From NCBI GenBank assembly GCA_946611445.1, contig CAMODP010000032.1, forward strand, positions 1-13,799: a DNA stretch of 13,799 nt. The letters run 5' to 3'. The position numbers and the translations under genes were made by a program. The stretch is from an uncultured Eubacterium sp. (GTDB taxonomy: Bacteria; Bacillota; Clostridia; Lachnospirales; Lachnospiraceae). Every line of letters begins with the position of its first letter. The first letter of the stretch is position 1. Shown here piece after piece: positions 1 to 6,735 of this stretch. The notes under the pieces are model-generated. The model had not been told where the DNA came from. It ran no database searches and was given only the letters and a program-made list of their open reading frames with translations.

Positions 1-35
1 CCTGCCGCAGCCCCACTCTGCAGGAAGGAGAAAAT

Positions 36-668
36 ATGGCACTGAGAGAAGCACCCTGCACAGACTTTGTCGCGCAGCTCTCTTCGAAGGCCCCGGTTCC
101 GGGCGGCGGCGGCGTGGCCGCGCTGGCCGGCGCGCTGGGAACGGCGCTCGGCGGGATGGTCTGCTCCCTGACAACGGGAAAGAAGAAATACGCGGAATTT
201 GAAGAGGATATTCAGCGCATTCTGGCCAGGACGGGAGAACTGCAGGACAGACTGCTGCGGCTGATTGATGAGGACGCGGAGAATTTTTATCCGCTGTCTC
301 AGGCTTACGGCCTGCCGAAGGATACGGATGAGCAGAAGAGGGTGAAGGAAGAGACCCTGCAGAAATGCTTCAAGGTGGCTGTTCAGGGTCCCGTCGAGAT
401 CATGCGGGTCTGCCATGAGGCGGTCATCCTGGAGGAGGAGCTCGTAGAAAAGGGCTCCAGACTGGCAATCTCGGACGTAGGCTGCGGCGTCCTGCTCCTC
501 AAGGGAGCTATCCGGAGCGCGTGGCTGAACGTCATCGTCAACCTGAACTGCATCACGGACCAGGATTACTGCGCGGGCCTGCGGGCGGAGCTGGTTCCCC
601 TGATGGAAAAGGACTGCGCCGTCTGTGACGAGGTCTACCGGAAGGTGCTGGCCATACTTGAGAAATAG
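36..668 (+). CDS. fchA: Methenyltetrahydrofolate cyclohydrolase / formiminotetrahydrofolate cyclodeaminase family protein (FchA)
   Basis: A 210-residue cytosolic protein of the FchA/FTCD-C family. In anaerobes this family hydrolyses 5,10-methenyl-THF to 10-formyl-THF (and back), or deaminates formimino-THF. Seen directly: the family's N-terminal signature PVPGGGGVAALAGALG (residues 21-36), followed by a TTGKKKY segment (46-52), then an all-helical body. The length is normal for a stand-alone FchA. The start is ATG 36, with AAGGAG at 25-30 placed 5 nt upstream. The reading frame stays open upstream to the window edge, but no better start is visible. The stop is 27 nt before folD, so the two are probably co-transcribed. 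The neighbouring dehydrogenase lacks the cyclohydrolase lysine, which favours cyclohydrolase over cyclodeaminase as the real job. An fhs gene may lie upstream, outside the window. The family is secure; the choice of reaction is inferred. Confidence 0.9.
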   Translation: MALREAPCTDFVAQLSSKAPVPGGGGVAALAGALGTALGGMVCSLTTGKKKYAEFEEDIQRILARTGELQDRLLRLIDEDAENFYPLSQAYGLPKDTDEQKRVKEETLQKCFKVAVQGPVEIMRVCHEAVILEEELVEKGSRLAISDVGCGVLLLKGAIRSAWLNVIVNLNCITDQDYCAGLRAELVPLMEKDCAVCDEVYRKVLAILEK

Positions 669-695
669 GAAGGAAGAATAAAGGAGGGTAATCCA

Positions 696-1676
696 ATGAG
701 CGCTAAGGTTTTGGACTGCAAGCTTGTCGCGCAGTCGATCAAGGATGAGTGCAAGGCGGCCGCCGAAGAACTGAAGGCAAAGGGCATCACCCCGAAGCTG
801 GGTATCGTCCGCGTCGGTGAGAAGGGACCTGACCTGTCCTATGAAAAAGGCGCCACGAAGACCATGAATGAGGCCGGAATCGAGGTCGAGGTATTCGCCA
901 TGCCGGCAGATGTCTCCCAGGAGGAGTACATCGAGAAGTTCCGCGCGATCAATGCGGATCCGACCATTCACGGCATTCTGGCTTTCCGCCCGCTGGACAA
1001 CATCGATGAGAACGTGGCCATCGGCGACAACCTGAATCCTCTGAAGGATGTGGATGCCTGCACGTCTGCCAACATGGGCAAGCTGGTCATCAATGACCCC
1101 ACCGGCCTGTATCCGTGCACCGCCAGCGCGATCATCGAGGTGATCAATTATTACGCGGAAGAGATCAAAGCCACTGTGCGTCCGAAATATGAGCCCCTCC
1201 CGCTGGCAAAGCCCGGCCAGGAGGATGACGTGGCCTGCGGTCTGGATGTCTGCATCATCAACAACTCCAACGTCATCGGCAAGCCGGCATCCATGATGCT
1301 GACCAACCGTTTTGCGACGGTTTCCATTATCCATCACCTGACGCACGGCGAGATCAAGAATGACTATTCCACACAGGCGGATGTCGTCATTGCGGCCACG
1401 CCCTTCAAGGATTCCGTGACAGCGGATATGATCAAGGAAGGCGCCATCGTCATCGACGCGGCCGTCGTCCGTGAGAAAGCCTTTGATGCCGACGGCAATC
1501 CGATCATCAATGAGAAGACCGGCAAGCAGAAGATCGTCACCCTGGGCTGCTGCTCAAAGGACGTCGAGGAGAAGGCCAGCTGGAAGACCCCGGTTCCGGG
1601 CGTAGGCGCGATCACCTCCGCCATGCTCGCCAAGAACCTGATCAAGGCCTGCAAGCTGCAGAACGGCATAGAGTAA
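696..1676 (+). CDS. folD: Methylenetetrahydrofolate dehydrogenase, FolD family, probably lacking cyclohydrolase activity
   Basis: A 326-residue FolD-family enzyme expected to oxidise 5,10-methylene-THF to 5,10-methenyl-THF with NAD(P)+. Seen: N-terminal catalytic domain with Tyr49 and KDVD at 117-120 (the usual substrate Asp is Asp120), Rossmann-type segment INNSNVIGKP at 188-197, and the C-terminal TPVPGVGAIT stretch. It is about 40 residues longer than E. coli FolD. Part of the excess is a proline-rich insert at roughly 159-183 before the nucleotide-binding segment. The cyclohydrolase lysine (YxxxK; Lys54 in E. coli) is Ala53 here, and the usual Gln of GILVQLPLP is Phe97 in GILAFRPLD. The same replacements are known from the monofunctional NAD-dependent yeast enzyme MTD1, as I recall that sequence. 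With fchA immediately upstream, the cyclohydrolase step is probably delegated. RBS AAGGAGGG at 681-688 supports ATG 696. Automatic annotation as bifunctional FolD may be wrong. Confidence 0.9.
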   Translation: MSAKVLDCKLVAQSIKDECKAAAEELKAKGITPKLGIVRVGEKGPDLSYEKGATKTMNEAGIEVEVFAMPADVSQEEYIEKFRAINADPTIHGILAFRPLDNIDENVAIGDNLNPLKDVDACTSANMGKLVINDPTGLYPCTASAIIEVINYYAEEIKATVRPKYEPLPLAKPGQEDDVACGLDVCIINNSNVIGKPASMMLTNRFATVSIIHHLTHGEIKNDYSTQADVVIAATPFKDSVTADMIKEGAIVIDAAVVREKAFDADGNPIINEKTGKQKIVTLGCCSKDVEEKASWKTPVPGVGAITSAMLAKNLIKACKLQNGIE

Positions 1677-1717
1677 TATCCGTATCACAAAAACCGATGC
1701 AAAGATGCACATAGGCG

Positions 1718-1746
1718 TTGACGCATTGTATAAATCTTAGTACAAT
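1718..1746 (+). promoter_or_regulatory. Sigma-A type promoter of the 6S RNA gene
   Basis: -35 TTGACG at 1718-1723, a 17-nt spacer and -10 TACAAT at 1741-1746 make a near-consensus housekeeping promoter. Transcription should begin near 1750-1753, where the closing helix of the 6S RNA starts. A short inverted repeat, ATTGTA...TACAAT, spans the spacer and the -10 box. Whether that repeat matters is unknown. Confidence 0.8.
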
Positions 1747-1749
1747 ATA

Positions 1750-1970
1750 GTTGACGGTTCGCCGTCGCCTGAGGTGCTCGACTACCTGTTATATTGAACC
1801 TACAATTGCTTTAAAACGGGATTCCTACATTGACGTGCGGATGTCAGGCCTCCTCTGCAGAGGAAGACAGAAGCGGCGTTTGCGGTTACCCACCTGGATT
1901 TCGGTCTAGGAGTCAACTTTACAGGGACGACACTTCGGGTCGGGAGAAGAAGCAATTCTTCTCCCGTCTT
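1750..1970 (+). ncRNA. ssrS: 6S RNA (SsrS), regulator of RNA polymerase
   Basis: A promoter-driven, terminator-ended transcript of about 170 nt (about 220 nt with the terminator tail) and no ORF. It folds as one long interrupted rod. The closing helix is AGTTGAC 1749-1755 with GTCAACT 1912-1918. An inner helix pairs AGGTG (1772-1776) with CACCT (1891-1895). The apical end is the self-complementary TCCTCTGCAGAGGA at 1851-1864. The middle contains GTTATATTGAACCTACAA and, opposite, GGTTACCCACCTGG, which match the central-bubble region of Firmicutes 6S RNAs as I remember them. Known role: 6S RNA mimics an open promoter and binds the housekeeping sigma holoenzyme, damping transcription when growth slows. 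A covariance-model search with the Rfam 6S family would settle it. The main alternative is another rod-shaped sRNA. Confidence 0.75.
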
Positions 1971-1976
1971 TATTTT
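1941..1976 (+). terminator. Intrinsic terminator of the 6S RNA
   Basis: A perfect stem, GGGAGAAGAA (1942-1951) with TTCTTCTCCC (1956-1965), has a GCAA tetraloop; C1941-G1966 extends it to 11 bp. It is followed by a T-rich run (TCTTTATTTT). It ends the 6S transcript and separates it from the RNA element that begins at 1978. Confidence 0.85.
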
Positions 1977-1977
1977 A

Positions 1978-2152
1978 TTGTATAAGTCCGGTCCCGATAG
2001 ACAGCCCCTGAGCATGCTGGCATGCAGAGAGGGCTGGATATCAGGGGCGACAACAGGTATGAGGACGAGTCTGCGAAAGCAGGCGGAAAGTCCGAATACC
2101 TGCAGCGACGCGAGAGCTGTCCTGGCAGCGGAGCGGCGCGGGACTTATACAA
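1978..2152 (+). ncRNA. Candidate structured RNA (or palindrome-bounded element) of unknown class
   Basis: I do not recognise this element. A perfect 12-bp helix, TTGTATAAGTCC (1978-1989) with GGACTTATACAA (2141-2152), encloses about 150 nt. Inside are an arm closed by GCCCCTGA (2004-2011) with TCAGGGGC (2041-2048), topped by a GCATG/CATGC hairpin (2012-2025); a second arm CAGGTAT (2054-2060) with ATACCTG (2096-2102) that continues through GGAC (2063-2066)/GTCC (2090-2093) to CTGC-GAAA-GCAG (2071-2082); and a weaker CAGC (2103-2106)/GCTG (2116-2119) hairpin. The GNRA-type GAAA loop exists only on the + strand, which favours a + strand RNA. CAGCCC (2002-2007) could also pair with GGGCTG (2031-2036), competing with the first arm. 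No convincing promoter was found, so it may be made by read-through of the 6S terminator, or be a small palindromic insertion. No flanking duplication is visible. Confidence 0.5.
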
Positions 2153-2159
2153 CTTCTAC

Positions 2160-2188
2160 TTGACACTCCTCCTGCAAAAGCTTACAAT
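2160..2188 (+). promoter_or_regulatory. Promoter of the T-box-pheST operon
   Basis: -35 TTGACA (2160-2165) is a perfect consensus match. The spacer is 17 nt and the -10 is TACAAT (2183-2188). The predicted start is near 2195, just ahead of the T-box Stem I. The -35 box begins only 8 nt after the closing helix of the preceding RNA element. Confidence 0.85.
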
Positions 2189-2194
2189 AACGCA

Positions 2195-2509
2195 GGTACA
2201 GGCTATGACGGCGTCAGTACGGATGCATTTTCCGGCAGAGATAGGGGATCAAAGGCTGCGAGTCCTCTTCGGTTCAGATGGATCCCGAGGTTCGCGCCCG
2301 AGCTTTCCGCGTGAAGTCATGAACGGCCCGGACAGGCTGCCGGACTCCGGATGAATCCGGAAGAGGCGCAGACACAGGGGCCGGCAGGATGCGTAGTGCG
2401 GAACGTGTCTGCACGTTACAGCAGCTGATGAGTGCCCGGCGTGCCGGGAATCAGGGTGGTACCGCGAGTGATGATCTCGTCCCTATGGGATGGGGTCTTT
2501 TATTTTTTT
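2195..2509 (+). promoter_or_regulatory. T-box leader responding to tRNA-Phe (UUC specifier)
   Basis: A transcriptional T-box riboswitch ahead of pheST. The T-box core AGGGTGGTACCGCG at 2453-2466 is canonical. Stem I runs from about ATGAC 2205-2209 to GTCAT 2316-2320. It has an AGAGA motif (2238-2242), a distal helix AGGGGA (2243-2248)/TCCTCT (2263-2268) and a distal loop containing GCTGCGAG. Between CGGAT (2219-2224 region) and ATCC (2282-2285) lies an internal loop whose 3' side reads TTC at 2273-2275 followed by A: a phenylalanine specifier. The UGGU in the T-box bulge suits a tRNA with discriminator A, as tRNA-Phe has. About 130 nt of further hairpins (for example CCGGAT/ATCCGG near 2346-2359) lie between Stem I and the antiterminator. 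Known mechanism: uncharged tRNA pairs with the specifier and the bulge, stabilising the antiterminator and letting pheST be transcribed. Confidence 0.95.
2473..2509 (+). terminator. T-box regulated terminator before pheS
   Basis: An 11-bp stem (2473-2483 with 2487-2497, including several G-U pairs), a TAT loop, then a run of mostly T to 2509. Its 5' side follows the T-box core and is the partner lost when the antiterminator forms. It sits just upstream of the pheS ribosome site. Confidence 0.9.
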
Positions 2510-2525
2510 AAGGAGGAAGTATCAG

Positions 2526-3560
2526 ATGAGTGATGGCAGCATGAAAGAACGGCTGAATTCGATCGTTGCTTCGGCCATGGAAAGCATGCAGAAGGCGGCG
2601 TCGCCGGATGCCCTCAATGAGATCCGTGTCAGGATTCTCGGCAAAAAAGGCGAGCTCAAAGAGGTCATGAAAGGCATGAAGGACGTCGCCCCGGAAGACC
2701 GCCCCAAGGTGGGACAGCTGGTCAACGAGGCCCGGGACAGAATAGAAGAGCGGATGGCCGAGATAAAGGAAAAAATCGAGCAGGAGCAGCTGGAAATGCG
2801 CCTGGCGACAGAGACCATAGATGTGACCCTTCCCGCCAAAAAGGCAGTGCTGGGACACCGTCATCCGAACCAGATCGCCCTGGAGGAGCTGGAGCGCATC
2901 TTCATCGGCATGGGCTATGAGGTCGTCGAGGGACCGGAAGTTGAATACGACGAGTACAACTTCACAAAGCTGAACATTCCGGCCAACCATCCCGCAAAGG
3001 ATGAGCAGGACACCTTCTACATCAACAAGGAAATTGTTCTGCGCACCCAGACATCCCCGACACAGGCCCGCGTCATGGAGCAGGGCAAGCTGCCCATCCG
3101 CATGATCTCCCCGGGACGCGTGTTCCGCTCCGATGAAGTAGACGCCACGCATTCTCCCTCCTTCCACCAGATCGAGGGACTGGTCGTGGACAAAAACATC
3201 ACACTGGCAGACCTGAAAGGCACACTGGAGCAGTTCGCCAAGGAAATCTTCGGGCCGGAGACAAAGACCAAATTCCGCCCCCATCACTTCCCGTTCACAG
3301 AACCCAGCGCAGAGATGGATGTCAGCTGCTTCAAATGCGGCGGCAAAGGCTGCCGGTTCTGCAAGGGCGAAGGCTGGATCGAGATCCTCGGCTGCGGCAT
3401 GGTGCACCCCCATGTATTCGAGATGTGCGGCATCGACCCCAACGAATACACCGGCTTTGCCTTCGGCGTCGGCCTCGAGCGCATCGCGCTGCTCAAATAC
3501 GAGATCGACGATATGCGGCTGCTGTATGAAAATGACCAGAGATTCCTGAATCAGTTTTAA
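2526..3560 (+). CDS. pheS: Phenylalanine--tRNA ligase alpha subunit
   Basis: The catalytic subunit of the (alpha-beta)2 enzyme that activates phenylalanine and charges tRNA-Phe in the cytosol. 344 residues, normal for the family. Seen: an N-terminal charged helical coiled-coil arm (about 1-90), class II motif 2 around [19 protein letters not shown] (from residue 197), and motif 3 [10 protein letters not shown] (about 314-323). A four-cysteine CxxC-x4-CxxC cluster (Cys268, 271, 276, 279) is a feature I recall from other Firmicutes PheS proteins and could bind a metal. I chose ATG 2526 because AGGAGG at 2511-2516 lies at proper spacing. The longer frame opening at ATG 2490 starts inside the T-box terminator stem and adds 12 residues with no family match. 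pheT follows after 16 nt. Expression is set by the T-box. Confidence 0.97.
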   Translation: MSDGSMKERLNSIVASAMESMQKAASPDALNEIRVRILGKKGELKEVMKGMKDVAPEDRPKVGQLVNEARDRIEERMAEIKEKIEQEQLEMRLATETIDVTLPAKKAVLGHRHPNQIALEELERIFIGMGYEVVEGPEVEYDEYNFTKLNIPANHPAKDEQDTFYINKEIVLRTQTSPTQARVMEQGKLPIRMISPGRVFRSDEVDATHSPSFHQIEGLVVDKNITLADLKGTLEQFAKEIFGPETKTKFRPHHFPFTEPSAEMDVSCFKCGGKGCRFCKGEGWIEILGCGMVHPHVFEMCGIDPNEYTGFAFGVGLERIALLKYEIDDMRLLYENDQRFLNQF

Positions 3561-3576
3561 AGGAGAATAGATAAAT

Positions 3577-6003
3577 ATGAACACTTCCATGTCCTGGATA
3601 AAAATGTACGTTCCGGATCTGGATGTCACCCCGCAGGAATACATGGACGGGATGACGCTCTCCGGAACTAAGGTTGAGAATTATCAGGAGCTGGACCGCG
3701 ACCTGGACAAGATCGTCGTCGGCCGCATTGAGGAGCAGCAGCCGCACCCGGATTCTGACCATCTGGTCATCTGCCAGGTGAATGTCGGCGCCGCGGAGAA
3801 CGTGCAGATCGTCACGGGCGCCCCGAACTCTCATGTCGGCATGCTGACGCCTGTCGTCCTGCCGGGAGGCCGTGTGGCCGGCGGACATGACGGGAAAATG
3901 ACAGAGGGCGGCATCGAGATCAAGCCGGGCAAGCTGCGCGGGATTGATTCCTATGGAATGATGTGCTCTATCGAAGAGCTGGGCAGCAGCCGTGAGTTTT
4001 ATCCGGAAGCGCCGGAGAGCGGTCTGTATGAGTTCAGCGAGGAATCCGGCGTAAAGCCGGGCGACGACGCTATAGAAGCTCTCGGCCTGCATGATGTGAA
4101 TATCGAGTATGAGATCACTTCAAACCGCGTTGACTGCTACAGCGTCATCGGCATTGCCCGCGAGGCGGCTGCGACCTTCCGCAAGCCCTTCCATCCGCCG
4201 GTGATCAAAGAGACCGGGAACAGCGAAGATGTGAATGACTACATCTCTGTTGAGGTTAAGGATACGGACCTGTGCCCGCGTTTTACCGCCCGCGTGGTGA
4301 AAAACATAAAGCTGGCCCCGTCGCCGAAATGGATGCAGCGGGCGCTTGCCGCAAACGGCATCCGTCCGATCAACAATGTCGTGGACATCACGAACTATGT
4401 AATGGAAGAGTACGGTCAGCCGATGCATGCCTATGATCTGGACACCATCGCCGGGCACAAGATCATCGTGCGCCGGGCCGATGACGGCGAGACCTTCACG
4501 ACCCTGGACGGCAAGGAGTACACCCTGGATTCCAGCATCCTGACGATCCGTGACGCGGAAAAAGCCGTCGGTCTGGCAGGCATCATGGGCGGCGAGAATT
4601 CCATGATCACGGAGAACGTGCATACCATGCTCTTTGAGGCGGCCTGCTTTGACGGCACCAATATCCGGCTGTCCTCCAAGAAGATCGGTCACCAGACAGA
4701 CGCGTCCCGGAAGTTTGACAAGGGTCTGGATCCGAACAGCGCATCGGAAGCCATGAACCGCGCCTGCCAGCTGATCGAGGAGTTCGGCGCCGGCGAGGTG
4801 GTCGGCGGCATGATCGACGTGTACCCTGTGAAGAGAGAAGAGTCACGGGTGCCGTTTGAGCCGGAGAAGATCAACGCCCTTCTGGGAACGGATATCTCAG
4901 CGGAGGACCAGCTGCAGTATCTCGCTTCAGTGGAACTGCGTCTGGATGAAAAAACGGGCGAGATTGTCGCGCCGACCTTCCGCCAGGATATCCACAGAAC
5001 CTGTGATCTGGCCGAAGAAGTGGCCCGGTTCTACGGATACAACAACATTCCGATGACCCTGCCCAGAGGCGAGGCCACGACCGGCAAGATGTCCTTCAAG
5101 ATGATGGTCGAGGGCAAAGCCAGGGATGTGGCGGAGTACTGCGGTTTTTCACAGGGGATGTGCTTCTCCTTCGAGAGCCCGAAGGTTTTTGACCGCCTGC
5201 TGATCCCGGAGGATGATCCGCTCCGCGCCGCCGTACAGATCTCCAACCCGCTGGGAGAGGACTTCTCCATTATGCGGACGACACCGCTGAACGGGATTCT
5301 GACTTCCCTGGCGGCCAATTATAATCACCGCAACAAGGATGTCCGTCTGTATGAACTGGGCAATATCTATCTGCCGAAGGCCCTGCCGCTGACCGAGCTG
5401 CCGGAAGAGCGGATGCAGTTCACGCTGGGCTTCTACGGCAAGGGCGATTTCTATGAGATGAAGGGCGTTATCGAGGAATTCATGGGCAAGATCGGCCTGG
5501 CGGACGGACTTTCTTATGACGCCGCGGCGGGCAAGCCTTTCCTGCATCCCGGCCGTCAGGCGCTGGTCAGGAGCGGCGATACCGTCGTAGGCTACCTTGG
5601 CGAGCTGCACCCTGTCGTGCAGAAAAACTATGAGATCGGCGCCAGAACCTATGTTGCCGTCATCGATATCCCGGCTGTTCTGCCGATGGCGACCTTTGAC
5701 CGCCGGTTTGAGGGAATTGCCCGCTTCCCGGCTGTCAGCAGAGACCTGTCCATGGTCGTGCCGAAGAAGATCGAGGCCGCCGCGATCGAGATGATGATAC
5801 GGCAGAGGGGCGGAAAGACACTGGAGAGCCTGGAACTCTTCGATGTCTACGAAGGCGAGCAGGTGCAGGACGGATTCAAATCCATGGCCTGGTCCCTGTC
5901 CTTCCGGTCCAAGGAAAAGACGCTCGAAGAGGCAGATATCGCCTCGGCTATGAAGAAGATTCTGAACGGATTGTCTGGCATGGGCATCGAGCTGAGACAG
6001 TAG
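3577..6003 (+). CDS. pheT: Phenylalanine--tRNA ligase beta subunit
   Basis: The partner subunit of PheS: it binds tRNA-Phe and carries the editing site that hydrolyses mischarged Tyr-tRNA-Phe. 808 residues, the usual full length. Domains in order: the EMAP/OB-fold tRNA-binding domain at about 40-150 (HPDSDHLVICQVNVG, GMMCSIEELG); B3/B4 editing region at about 210-400 (INNVVDITNYVMEEYGQPMHAYD); B5 domain at about 428-495; a degenerate synthetase-like core; and a C-terminal FDX-ACB anticodon-binding domain at about 716-808 (RFPAVSRDLSMVV). AAGGAG at 3560-3565 precedes ATG 3577. Met5 is a possible but less well spaced start. The following phosphatase gene begins 10 nt after the stop, so the operon probably continues. 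Confidence 0.97.
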   Translation: MNTSMSWIKMYVPDLDVTPQEYMDGMTLSGTKVENYQELDRDLDKIVVGRIEEQQPHPDSDHLVICQVNVGAAENVQIVTGAPNSHVGMLTPVVLPGGRVAGGHDGKMTEGGIEIKPGKLRGIDSYGMMCSIEELGSSREFYPEAPESGLYEFSEESGVKPGDDAIEALGLHDVNIEYEITSNRVDCYSVIGIAREAAATFRKPFHPPVIKETGNSEDVNDYISVEVKDTDLCPRFTARVVKNIKLAPSPKWMQRALAANGIRPINNVVDITNYVMEEYGQPMHAYDLDTIAGHKIIVRRADDGETFTTLDGKEYTLDSSILTIRDAEKAVGLAGIMGGENSMITENVHTMLFEAACFDGTNIRLSSKKIGHQTDASRKFDKGLDPNSASEAMNRACQLIEEFGAGEVVGGMIDVYPVKREESRVPFEPEKINALLGTDISAEDQLQYLASVELRLDEKTGEIVAPTFRQDIHRTCDLAEEVARFYGYNNIPMTLPRGEATTGKMSFKMMVEGKARDVAEYCGFSQGMCFSFESPKVFDRLLIPEDDPLRAAVQISNPLGEDFSIMRTTPLNGILTSLAANYNHRNKDVRLYELGNIYLPKALPLTELPEERMQFTLGFYGKGDFYEMKGVIEEFMGKIGLADGLSYDAAAGKPFLHPGRQALVRSGDTVVGYLGELHPVVQKNYEIGARTYVAVIDIPAVLPMATFDRRFEGIARFPAVSRDLSMVVPKKIEAAAIEMMIRQRGGKTLESLELFDVYEGEQVQDGFKSMAWSLSFRSKEKTLEEADIASAMKKILNGLSGMGIELRQ

Positions 6004-6013
6004 AGAGGACAAA

Positions 6014-6724
6014 ATGATCATATACGTTATGCGTCACGGCGAGACACCATGGAATAAGGAGCGGAGACTGCAGGGCCGTCACGGGGCAGACCTGAACGAA
6101 GAGGGCGTTCTCCTGGCGGAGATTACCCGGGACGGCATGCGGGATATTCCGTTTGACATCTGCTATACCAGCCCGCTGGTGCGCGCCCGCCACACGGCGG
6201 AGATCGTGATCGGAGACCGGGATATTCCCATTGTTGACGAGCCGCGCATCATGGAGATTTCATTCGGCGAGTGGGAGGGCAGGAGCTGTGACCTGAACCA
6301 TCTGGAGATACCGAGAGAAAACTATCTTGCTTTTCATGACGACCCGCTGGGTTTCCCGGCGCCTCCGGGCGGCGAGACGATCCCGGACGTGATCAGCCGC
6401 TGCCAGGATTTTCTGCAGGAACTGCTGCACAATGCGGATCTGCAGGACAAGACTGTCCTGGTATCGACACACGGCTGCGCGTCCAGGGCCATTCTCAACA
6501 GCCTGTTTGACGATCCGTCGGATTTCTGGCAGGGACATGTGCCGATGAACTGCGCGGTCAGCCGGATCGAGGTGAAGGACGGACAGCCTGCGCTGACCCT
6601 GCTTGACCATGTATATTACGGAAAAGAATACTACCACAATTACTATGAGCAGCAGCGGGAGGCGGAAGCCAGGCAGGAGTCAGACACCGGATCTGCAGTA
6701 AAACCTGCAGCTGCGCAGGCATGA
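6014..6724 (+). CDS. Histidine phosphatase family protein (phosphoglycerate mutase-like)
   Basis: A 236-residue cytosolic enzyme of the histidine phosphatase superfamily, which removes phosphate through a phosphohistidine intermediate. Seen: the N-terminal catalytic RHGET (residues 7-11, nucleophile His8), the acidic motif [10 protein letters not shown] (80-89, likely proton donor Glu81), and the second catalytic histidine in VSTHG (His153). The sequence does not tell the substrate. Relatives include CobC-type alpha-ribazole phosphatases, sugar-phosphate phosphatases and phosphoglycerate mutases, and nothing nearby points to cobalamin synthesis. The last 30 or so residues (Tyr/Gln/Glu-rich, then Ala/Pro-rich) look like a disordered tail. 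It lies 10 nt after pheT and 11 nt before the likely queA start, so it is probably an operon passenger. GAGAGG at 6003-6008 is the ribosome site. Confidence 0.88.
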   Translation: MIIYVMRHGETPWNKERRLQGRHGADLNEEGVLLAEITRDGMRDIPFDICYTSPLVRARHTAEIVIGDRDIPIVDEPRIMEISFGEWEGRSCDLNHLEIPRENYLAFHDDPLGFPAPPGGETIPDVISRCQDFLQELLHNADLQDKTVLVSTHGCASRAILNSLFDDPSDFWQGHVPMNCAVSRIEVKDGQPALTLLDHVYYGKEYYHNYYEQQREAEARQESDTGSAVKPAAAQA

Positions 6725-6735
6725 GGGAGGCGGAT

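Noticed and set aside
1..35. End of an upstream gene
   Set aside because: No stop codon or family signature can be assigned in these 35 bases; only the fchA ribosome site is clear.
1677..1717. Terminator after folD
   Set aside because: No stable stem followed by a T-run is visible between the folD stop and the 6S promoter.
2022..2354. A 110-codon + strand reading frame, with overlapping shorter ones at 1978-2163
   Set aside because: It runs through the structured RNA, the pheST promoter and the T-box Stem I, has no ribosome site, and encodes no recognisable protein.
2424..2452. CTGATGAG followed by a GC-rich stem and GGAATC, resembling a hammerhead ribozyme core
   Set aside because: The GAAA part is not matched, no cleavage-site stems are seen, and the stretch is the normal lead-in to the T-box antiterminator.
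2490..2525. Upstream ATG that would lengthen PheS by 12 residues
   Set aside because: It lies inside the T-box terminator hairpin, before the AGGAGG ribosome site; ATG 2526 fits spacing and family length.
6721..6735. ATG overlapping the phosphatase stop as the queA start
   Set aside because: The GGGAGG site and the family-typical MKTSDF start point to ATG 6736.
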